From Acidobacteriota bacterium (GTDB taxonomy: Bacteria > Acidobacteriota > Polarisedimenticolia > Polarisedimenticolales > Polarisedimenticolaceae), in the NCBI GenBank assembly GCA_011773795.1, contig WVWW01000001.1, positions 90,457 through 96,668 of the forward strand: a stretch of DNA of 6,212 nucleotides, written 5' to 3'. Below, piece after piece: positions 1 to 5,256 of this stretch. Below the pieces are notes generated by a model that was not told the origin of the DNA, searched no databases, and worked only from the letters and a program-made list of their open reading frames with translations. Every line of letters starts with the position of its first letter. Within the stretch, counting starts at the first letter, position 1. Both the position numbers and the translations under genes were made by a program.

Positions 1-174
1 CTCACCGCGACGGAGGTACAGCTTGGGGTCCGTCGGGGTTGCCGCGATCAACTTGGTCAGCTCGGCGATCTGCTCGTCGATGCCCGGGTGCGCGTCGGTC
101 GGGACCGGTAAGAGCGTTGCGCAAACCAGTAGCAAGAGGATCGCAAATCGCATTCCGGGAAACAGGCTTCGCAT
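1..174 (-). CDS. Secreted tetratricopeptide-repeat (TPR) protein, N-terminal fragment
   Basis: The gene starts at ATG 174 and stays open to the left edge, giving 58 codons. The protein opens with a short basic region (MRSLFPGMRF), a hydrophobic core (AILLLLVCATLLPV) and a plausible signal peptidase I site after TDA (residue 28), so export is likely. Mature residues 30-58 begin a helical stretch, and DPKLYLRRGE at the end looks like the first helix of a TPR motif. TPRs mediate protein-protein contacts; no partner can be named from the sequence. It lies 29 bp downstream of the phosphatase stop on the same strand, so an operon is likely and it may work with that enzyme. ATG 174 has no good Shine-Dalgarno sequence; a second Met at 153 would shorten the signal peptide n-region and also lacks one. 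The rest of the gene, and so the number of TPRs, is outside the window. Export is fairly sure; the TPR call rests on a single partial repeat. Confidence 0.7.
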   Translation of the reverse strand, partial: MRSLFPGMRFAILLLLVCATLLPVPTDAHPGIDEQIAELTKLIAATPTDPKLYLRRGE

Positions 175-179
175 ACTCA

Positions 180-197
180 AGTATACCCGTGCCACGG
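180..197 (-). promoter_or_regulatory. Possible leaderless -10 element and small dyad before the TPR gene
   Basis: On the minus strand the hexamer TATACT (185 to 180) matches the sigma-70 -10 consensus at five of six bases and ends five bases before ATG 174. A transcript from it would begin at or next to the A of the ATG, meaning a leaderless mRNA, which would fit the missing Shine-Dalgarno sequence. A weak -35 candidate, TTGCTA (210 to 205), sits 19 bases upstream and overlaps the phosphatase stop codon. Just upstream of the -10 is an 11-base inverted repeat at 187-197 (CCGTG-G-CACGG read on the minus strand), too short and without a T tract to be a terminator. Read-through from the phosphatase gene is an equally plausible source of expression. 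Confidence 0.3.
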
Positions 198-203
198 CAG
201 GCC

Positions 204-3200
204 CTAGCAACCGGGCGGTACCGCGGGGTCGGTGTCGTCACAATCGGTGCCCGGGGTCACGCCGGCAGGCGGTGTGTCGTCGCCGTAGTCGTCGCCGTCG
301 GCGTCCTTCATGCAGGCCGACGCGTTGTCGTTCGGCGCGGCGCCGGGGAAGGTGAAGATGGCCAGCGGGGTCACTTCGAGGCAATCGACGTCGCAAGTAG
401 AGCCGTCGCCGTCGATATCGAGGATGTCCGACGTTCCGGCGTCGCAGTCGTTGTCCAGCGCATCACAGCCGATCTCCGTCTCACCGGGGTTGATATCGGG
501 GTTGGCGTCGTTGCAGTCGACGTCGCAGGTGTACGTGTCGCCGTCGGCGTCGAGGACGTCGGGGGTGCCGGCGTCGCAGTCGTTGTCGATCCCGTCGCAG
601 CCGATCTCGGTCTCGCCCGGGTTGATGAACGCGATGGAGTCGTTGCAGTCGACGTCGCAGGCGTACGTGTCGCCGTCGGCGTCGAGGACGTCGGGCGTGC
701 CGGCGTCGCAGTCGTTGTCGATGCCGTCGCAGCCGACCTCGGTCGCGCCCGGGTTGATGAACGCGATCGAGTCGTTGCAGTCGACGTCGCAGGTGTAGGT
801 GTCGCTATCCGCATCCACGAGATCCGGCGTTCCCACGTTGCAGTCGTTGTCGATGCCATCGCAGCCCAGCTCCATGGCGCCGGGATTGATCGCGGCATCG
901 GTGTCGTTACAGTCCACGTCACAGTCGAAGGTGTCCGAGTCGGCATCCAGGAGATCCGGGGTGCCCGCGTTGCAGTCGTTGTCGATACCGTCGCAGCCGA
1001 CCTCCGATCGACCGGGGTTGATGTTCGGATCGCTGTCGTCGCAGTCCGAGCCGAGACAGACGCCGCCGCCACCGTCGATCCCGTAGCCGTCGAAGTCGGC
1101 GTCGATGCACGGGTCGAGGCAGTCGGTCAGCCCGTCGGAATCGAGGTCCTCGTCGGGCGTTCCACAGCCGCAGATGCCGGCATCGATCTTGAGGGGATCC
1201 AGCGGGCAGCCGTCGCAAGCGTTGCCTTGTCCGTCCAGGTCATCGTCTTCCTGAGCGGGGTTGCCAACACTCGGGCAGTTGTCGCAAGCGTCGCCGACAC
1301 CGTCGACGTCGCCGTCGAGCTGAGCGGGGTTGGCCAACAGCGGGCAGTTGTCGTCCGGGCAGGTGTTGTTGGGGTAGCCCTGATTGCCGAAGCCGTCGCC
1401 ATCCAAGTCCGTGCAGGTGTCGAACGCGTTGCACAAACCGTCCGAGTCGGGGTCGTCCGTGTTCTCGCACGGGCAGGCGGACATGGTTGCCTGCAGCTCG
1501 AGATCTCTCGTTCCCTGCTGACTCGTTCCGGTCGCATCGAAGCTTCCCGTGCGGCGCGAGCAATCCGCCGTACGAACCAGGTAGAAGAAGGCGTCCCCGG
1601 GGCTCGTGGCGAGCACGTCGGTCACGTCCGTGGCGGTCGTGTCGTTGGCGACGCAGGTGACCTGGGCGTTGCCGAAGTCTCCTCCGGTCGATCGCAGCAT
1701 GTTCAGGTCGCCGCGGATCACGTCGTAGCCGGTGACGCCGACTCCCGGATCCCAGAACACCCGGTCCTCCCAGAAGTTGAAGATCAACCCGGTGACCTTG
1801 GTCGGCTCCGGCGTGTGCACACAGACGGCCGCGGTCTGCAGCGTCTCGTCATTCCCGGCAGGACTGACGACACTCAGCCGGACGTCGTAGACGCCGGGCT
1901 GGTCGTACGTATGCATCGGATTCTGCGCGTTGGAGTCGGTCATCCCGTCGTTCTCGAAGTCCCAGCTCCAACTCGTCGGATTGTTCGTCGTGGTGTCGGT
2001 GAAGCTGACGTCCAGCGGAGCGGGACCGGTCGCCGGGGCCAGCGTAAACGAGGCGACCGGTAGACCCATCGTCGATCCCTTGACGATGCGGAACTGGTCC
2101 CGGATCGTTCCCGCCGAGTCGAGCATCGCGACATCCAGCTGGGTGTCGTTGACGTCCAGGATCACCGAACCGAGGACGTTGAGGGAGCGGAACATCACCG
2201 GATGGTTCAACGCGCCGCCGGAGGTCTGGCTGCCCTGTCCCGCGACCGTGTGCACGATGCCCGAATGCGGGTCCGGGCCGACGATCGGCTTGAGGTACGG
2301 ACCGTCACCCGCGGGGTCGCCGTCCCCGGTGGCGGTCAGCATCGAGGCGTCGAACGTCCCCGACACGTCGTAGTGGCCCTCGATCGGGAACGATCGTTCG
2401 TAGCTGTGGCTGTGTCCGGTAAACGTCAGGTCGACGCCGTAGTCGTCGAGGATCGGGACGACATACTCCCGCATTTCCACCAGTGGCGCCTCGCTGTCGG
2501 AATCGTGGCTGCCCTTGCTGTAGGGCGGGTGGTGCCAGATCGCGATGATCCAGTCTTGGGCCGTATTGGCAAGATCGGCGGCGAGCCACACCAGCATGTT
2601 CGAGCCCGGGGTGCGATCCGAATCGGCCGAGTCGAGGACGACGAAGTGGATGTTCCCGTAGTCGAACGAGTAGTACGCCTCGGTTCCGGAACTCATCCCG
2701 CCGGCCTCCGCCATCGTCGGCATGGTGAAAATCTCGAAATAGGGCCCCGTCTGGGTCAGCGAGTCGGCCGTGAAGGCGTCGTGGTTGCCGAGCGTGGGCC
2801 ACAGCACCGACTTGCGCAGCATGTCCGGGTAGATGTCGAACAGCTTCGACTGGTACTCGCCGTCGGTGCCGCTCTCGTAGGCGTTGTCCCCGAGCATCAG
2901 CCACAGGTGCGTCGGGGCCGAGCCGACGGCTGTGTAGTACGCATCGCGGACGTCCATGGCGGTCTGCCCACCGCGTCCCGAGTCGCCGAGAATCCACACG
3001 CGCGTCGGTCGCGCCACACCGGTCAACGGGGCGGTGATGAACTTGTGGTTTGCATCATCGCCGGCCAGGATAGCGACGGAATCCCCGATGGCGTAGTAGT
3101 AGGTCGTGTCGGGACTCAACCCCGGCACCTCGATCTCGTGGTCTTGAGCGAGTGTGGCACTCTGCGCGCAGGTGACGAGGCTGCCGGGAGCCGGCCCGCA

Positions 3201-3962
3201 GAGCACACGCGACGTGGAGGGGACATCGGTGCGCCAGCGCACGGTGATCGTATCGCTGGTGCCCTGTTGCAGGTACGGGCCACGGTCCACCATGACCGTC
3301 TTGTTCAATGTCAGGTTCGGCACGAGGACCAGGTCACTGGAGCCGGCGCCCGCGTTGTAGACGGCGATGGCGACGTCGTTGACGCCGTTCACCAGCAGGC
3401 CGAGCGCGGTGCCGGTCACATCGGTGAACTCGTAGTGCTCGACCCCGTTGTTGCTGGACTCGTGGTCTCCGCCCGGTGAGTTCCAGTCCAAAGCGCCACC
3501 CGGTAGTCCCGCGGACCGAAACACTTCGGTCCCGTTGATCCAGACCGCGTAGGCGTCGTCGTAGTCGGCGCCGACGAACACGTTGGTGACCTGACCGACA
3601 TTCAGCACGTTGACCGTCAGGCGTGTGTAGATCGAACGGGTGGTGTTCGGGACCGTCGTGTCGATCAACCCCAGCGCGCCCGGCGGATTGTTCTCGTAGC
3701 CGATCCCGTAGACGCCGTCGGTCCAGCCCGAGTCGTCGAAAGCGGGGTTCGTCCACGTCGAGCCGAGACCGGGATCCGAGCTGTTGGCGAGGTAGCGCAT
3801 CGACGTGCCGCGCTCGATCAACACGATGTCGTCCTGGGCGAAGGTCACCGGGGCGAACGCGCACAGGCACACGACGACGGGTGTCACCCATGCGGGTACA
3901 AGACATCCCAGCCGGCGCGCTGACCGGGGGACGGACAAGATTGTCCGCAGCGCGTCGCTCAC
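204..3962 (-). CDS. Secreted purple-acid-phosphatase-like metallophosphoesterase with PKD, TSP3 and MopE-type repeats
   Basis: This 1252-residue protein probably hydrolyses phosphate esters outside the cell. Residues 1-42 form a long signal peptide (twin Arg, hydrophobic VTPVVVCLCAFAP, cleavage near TFA-QD). About 45-220 is a beta-sandwich resembling galactose-binding or jelly-roll modules. About 221-311 is the fibronectin-like PAP N-terminal domain. The catalytic core, 320-525, keeps every expected two-metal ligand: D327 (GDSG), D359 and Y362 (GDNAY), N393 with neighbouring H394 (GNHD), H477 (WHHPPY), and H517 and H519 (GHSHSYER). A PKD domain follows (633-716, core WSWDF), then a beta module (about 720-830), an acidic TSP3-like segment (830-950) and a Cys/Asp-rich MopE-type array (about 951-1252). 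Known PAPs are often under 600 residues, so the tail is the unusual part. The GTG start lies 10 bases after AGGAGG, and an in-frame TAA at 3980-3978 excludes a longer form. No C-terminal sorting signal is visible. The enzyme class is secure; substrate and metals are not. Confidence 0.93.
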   Translation of the reverse strand: MSDALRTILSVPRSARRLGCLVPAWVTPVVVCLCAFAPVTFAQDDIVLIERGTSMRYLANSSDPGLGSTWTNPAFDDSGWTDGVYGIGYENNPPGALGLIDTTVPNTTRSIYTRLTVNVLNVGQVTNVFVGADYDDAYAVWINGTEVFRSAGLPGGALDWNSPGGDHESSNNGVEHYEFTDVTGTALGLLVNGVNDVAIAVYNAGAGSSDLVLVPNLTLNKTVMVDRGPYLQQGTSDTITVRWRTDVPSTSRVLCGPAPGSLVTCAQSATLAQDHEIEVPGLSPDTTYYYAIGDSVAILAGDDANHKFITAPLTGVARPTRVWILGDSGRGGQTAMDVRDAYYTAVGSAPTHLWLMLGDNAYESGTDGEYQSKLFDIYPDMLRKSVLWPTLGNHDAFTADSLTQTGPYFEIFTMPTMAEAGGMSSGTEAYYSFDYGNIHFVVLDSADSDRTPGSNMLVWLAADLANTAQDWIIAIWHHPPYSKGSHDSDSEAPLVEMREYVVPILDDYGVDLTFTGHSHSYERSFPIEGHYDVSGTFDASMLTATGDGDPAGDGPYLKPIVGPDPHSGIVHTVAGQGSQTSGGALNHPVMFRSLNVLGSVILDVNDTQLDVAMLDSAGTIRDQFRIVKGSTMGLPVASFTLAPATGPAPLDVSFTDTTTNNPTSWSWDFENDGMTDSNAQNPMHTYDQPGVYDVRLSVVSPAGNDETLQTAAVCVHTPEPTKVTGLIFNFWEDRVFWDPGVGVTGYDVIRGDLNMLRSTGGDFGNAQVTCVANDTTATDVTDVLATSPGDAFFYLVRTADCSRRTGSFDATGTSQQGTRDLELQATMSACPCENTDDPDSDGLCNAFDTCTDLDGDGFGNQGYPNNTCPDDNCPLLANPAQLDGDVDGVGDACDNCPSVGNPAQEDDDLDGQGNACDGCPLDPLKIDAGICGCGTPDEDLDSDGLTDCLDPCIDADFDGYGIDGGGGVCLGSDCDDSDPNINPGRSEVGCDGIDNDCNAGTPDLLDADSDTFDCDVDCNDTDAAINPGAMELGCDGIDNDCNVGTPDLVDADSDTYTCDVDCNDSIAFINPGATEVGCDGIDNDCDAGTPDVLDADGDTYACDVDCNDSIAFINPGETEIGCDGIDNDCDAGTPDVLDADGDTYTCDVDCNDANPDINPGETEIGCDALDNDCDAGTSDILDIDGDGSTCDVDCLEVTPLAIFTFPGAAPNDNASACMKDADGDDYGDDTPPAGVTPGTDCDDTDPAVPPGC
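465..992 (-). repeat. Tandem 132-bp coding repeat: four 44-residue MopE-type units
   Basis: Four in-frame units of exactly 132 bp run through the 3' part of the phosphatase gene. The anchor cysteine of the GCDGIDNDC motif falls at residues 990, 1034, 1078, 1122 and 1166, always 44 apart. Each unit contains DxDxDT, CDVDCND, an INPG turn and a GCD(G/A)(I/L)DNDC motif, with four cysteines that could form two disulfides and many Asp/Asn suited to binding calcium or another metal. The motif belongs to the family named after MopE, the secreted copper-binding protein of Methylococcus capsulatus. A longer related unit (residues about 954-990) precedes the array. A degenerate unit and a final half motif (DCDDTDP) follow it up to the stop. 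The units around 505-728 are almost identical at DNA level while those toward 992 differ more. Confidence 0.85.
1113..1475 (-). repeat. Thrombospondin type 3-like acidic repeat segment of the phosphatase
   Basis: Codons for residues 830-950 encode irregular repeats of the form D-x-D-x-D-G followed by CxxCP, for example DPDSDGLC, DGDVDGVGDACDNCP, DDDLDGQGNACDGCP and DEDLDSDGLTDC. This is the thrombospondin type 3 pattern, in which Asp side chains wrap Ca2+ and paired cysteines form disulfides. One CGCG element (ICGCGTPDEDLDSDG) of a kind frequent in large secreted bacterial proteins lies at about residues 930-944. The segment probably forms a calcium-stiffened stalk between the beta modules and the MopE-type array. 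Calcium binding is inferred from the family, not shown. Confidence 0.75.
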
Positions 3963-3972
3963 GCCCCATCGA

Positions 3973-3978
3973 CCTCCT
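3973..3978 (-). promoter_or_regulatory. Strong Shine-Dalgarno of the phosphatase gene
   Basis: The minus strand reads TAAGGAGGTCGATGGGGCGTG. The core AGGAGG (3978 to 3973) is a near-perfect anti-16S match and decides the start. It lies 10 bases before the in-frame GTG at 3962. An ATG at 3969 lies only 3 bases after it and in another frame, giving an Arg-rich 211-codon reading frame with no recognisable domain. The GTG is therefore the real start and the ATG a decoy. Confidence 0.8.
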
Positions 3979-4144
3979 TAACTAAGTGAGGACGGAATCA
4001 CCGGTACATATACGGGGTTTCCGAAGAAATACCGCCGGAATGTCTTGAGGAATTAGACGAAAAGCGCTTACGGGAATCCCCGAACAGAAAAAATCGGTCC
4101 GTGTGGCATCATTTCCGTGACTCGATTCGCGACAGCATAAATTC

Positions 4145-4150
4145 AGGGAG
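4145..4150 (+). promoter_or_regulatory. Ribosome binding site of the PD40 gene
   Basis: AGGGAG ends five bases before GTG 4156. The in-frame TAA at 4138-4140 rules out any longer form, and the GTG start gives a clean signal peptide, so the non-ATG start is well supported. Confidence 0.7.
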
Positions 4151-4155
4151 TTCGC

Positions 4156-5256
4156 GTGAGAATCGCAATTCCGTCGGTGTTTCTGGGGCTCTGTCTAGCC
4201 GTCGGCCCGGCCCACGCCGAGGGCGACCGTTTCCTCGAGCGTCCCCGGCAGCTCACGTTCGAAGGCGCCCGCGCGGGGGAGGGCTACTTCTCCCCCGACG
4301 GGTCGAAGCTGGTGTTCCAGAGCGAGCGCGAGCCGGGCAACCCGTTCTACCAGATCTACGAGCTGGATTTCGAAACGGGCGAGACGCGCCGCATCTCGCC
4401 CGGTCACGGTAAGACCACCTGTGCCTTCTTCCGGGCGGGTAGCGGGGAGATCCTGTTCGCATCGACGCACCACGACCCGGAGAGCCTGGCACTGCAGAAA
4501 GCCGAGCTCGATTTCCGCGCCTCGGGCCAGGAGCGCCGCTACGCCTGGGACTACGACCCGGAGATGGATCTCTACGCCATGGACCGAGAAGGTGCGCTGC
4601 AACGGCTGACCCGGACGCGAGGCTACGATGCGGAGGGGAGCTACAGCCCCGACGGCAAGTGGATCGTTTTCGCCTCGAACCGGCACTACTTCGCCGGGAC
4701 GCCGACCGACGAAGAAAAGGCGATCTTCGAGAGCGACGCGGCGTTCTTCAACGAGCTCTACCTCATGCCCGCCGACGGCGGGGAGGCGCGCCGCCTGACC
4801 CGGGTCGACGGTTACGACGGGGGCCCGTTCTTCACCGCGGATGGGGCGCGCATCATCTGGCGCCGGTTCGACGAGGAGGGCTTGATCGCCGACCTGTGGA
4901 CCATGCGGCTCGACGGTAGCGACGCCCGTCGCATCACCGACTTCGAGTCGATGAGCTGGGCGCCCTACCCGCACCCGTCGGGGAACTACTTCATCTTCAC
5001 GACCAACAAATTCGGCTTCGAGAACTTCGAGCTCTTCATCGTGGACACCGACGGTCGCAAGGAGCCCGTGCGGGTCACCTCGACCGACGGGTTCGACGGG
5101 CTTCCGGTGTTTTCCCCGGACGGCCGACGCCTTGCCTGGACCACCGACCGTGGATCGGGCGACGGTGCGCAGTTGTGGATCGCGCGTTGGGATCACGAAG
5201 CGGCGAGCGCCGCACTGGACGGGGCGCCGCTTCGTCAGCAAAAGGAAGAACCATGA
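4156..5256 (+). CDS. Exported TolB-like PD40 beta-propeller protein
   Basis: The 366-residue protein starts with a compact signal peptide (MRIAIPSVFLGLCLAVGPAHA, cleavage before EGD at residue 22). Six PD40/WD40-like blade motifs follow at about residues 33-58, 80-104, 151-176, 214-237, 260-285 and 307-332. Each has a thread such as LTF or LTR, then SPDG (or a variant), then a strand like KLVFQS or WIVFAS. The blades at 151, 214 and 307 share a G(Y/F)D before the turn. This is the fold of the TolB C-terminal domain and of propellers found beside or inside exported peptidases; the TolB N-terminal domain is absent, so it is not called tolB. It has no recognisable active site and is probably a binding or scaffold protein in the periplasm or outside. 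Its last codons overlap the M28 peptidase start (ATGA), so joint translation and a shared role are likely. The ligand is unknown. Confidence 0.85.
   Translation: MRIAIPSVFLGLCLAVGPAHAEGDRFLERPRQLTFEGARAGEGYFSPDGSKLVFQSEREPGNPFYQIYELDFETGETRRISPGHGKTTCAFFRAGSGEILFASTHHDPESLALQKAELDFRASGQERRYAWDYDPEMDLYAMDREGALQRLTRTRGYDAEGSYSPDGKWIVFASNRHYFAGTPTDEEKAIFESDAAFFNELYLMPADGGEARRLTRVDGYDGGPFFTADGARIIWRRFDEEGLIADLWTMRLDGSDARRITDFESMSWAPYPHPSGNYFIFTTNKFGFENFELFIVDTDGRKEPVRVTSTDGFDGLPVFSPDGRRLAWTTDRGSGDGAQLWIARWDHEAASAALDGAPLRQQKEEP
5243..5256 (+). promoter_or_regulatory. RBS and ATGA stop-start overlap coupling PD40 and M28 genes
   Basis: AGGA (5243-5246) lies six bases before ATG 5253, and the PD40 stop TGA (5254-5256) overlaps that ATG by the ATGA arrangement. 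Ribosomes finishing the first gene can restart on the second, which usually keeps the two products at similar levels. The ATG is the start that yields a signal peptide directly. Confidence 0.75.

Larger units (their letters stand above)
3963..4155. promoter_or_regulatory. Divergent intergenic region between the phosphatase and PD40-peptidase units
   Basis: This 193-bp region separates two head-to-head transcription units and must hold their 5' ends. It is clearly richer in A and T than the flanking genes. On the minus strand TATATG (4012 to 4007) could be a -10 for the phosphatase, about 45 bases before its start, but no matching -35 is seen. On the plus strand TTGAGG (4045-4050) could be a -35, yet the hexamer 17 bases on, TTACGG, is a poor -10. 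Two short palindromes sit side by side near the middle: AAGCGCTT (4062-4069) and GGGAATCCC (4072-4080). The word GGAAT occurs four times on the plus strand (3994, 4037, 4049, 4073). No RNA gene, terminator or riboswitch fold is recognised. A shared regulator is possible but not demonstrated. Confidence 0.5.

Noticed and set aside
187..197. The small dyad after the phosphatase gene as a terminator.
   Set aside because: The stem is only four or five base pairs and there is no following T tract on the minus strand.
465..992. Regular direct repeats that could be read as a CRISPR or other non-coding array.
   Set aside because: The period is 132 bp, a multiple of three, the units are contiguous without spacers, and they keep a conserved protein motif in one frame.
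39..2063. A 674-codon plus-strand open frame, Val- and Arg-rich with internal repeats, opposite the phosphatase tail.
   Set aside because: It is antisense to a gene with clear domains. Its repeats simply mirror the 132-bp coding array, and GC-rich Asp and Val codons remove stops on the opposite strand. No signal peptide or known domain is seen.
2202..3479. A 425-codon plus-strand open frame opposite the catalytic core.
   Set aside because: It is antisense to the conserved metal-ligand motifs, has no recognisable domain and no ribosome binding site that stands out; a high-GC shadow.
3334..3969. Minus-strand 211-codon frame from ATG 3969, nearest the strong Shine-Dalgarno.
   Set aside because: It is out of frame with the phosphatase, only 3 bases from the Shine-Dalgarno, and encodes an Arg-rich sequence without domains.
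4104..4118. A sigma-54-like promoter, TGGCAT near 4104.
   Set aside because: The -12 element would need GC at the right distance, but the sequence there is GT, so the invariant dinucleotide is missing.
4117..4135. A possible Pho box on the minus strand (CTGTCGC followed by GAGTCAC), tempting beside a phosphatase.
   Set aside because: Only one half resembles CTGTCAT, the second is weak and its spacing is off, and it lies about 160 bases from the phosphatase start.
4195..5241. A 348-codon minus-strand open frame opposite the PD40 gene.
   Set aside because: The plus strand encodes six PD40 blades, a signal peptide and a coupled downstream gene. The minus frame shows only Arg/Val/Gly-rich low-complexity sequence.
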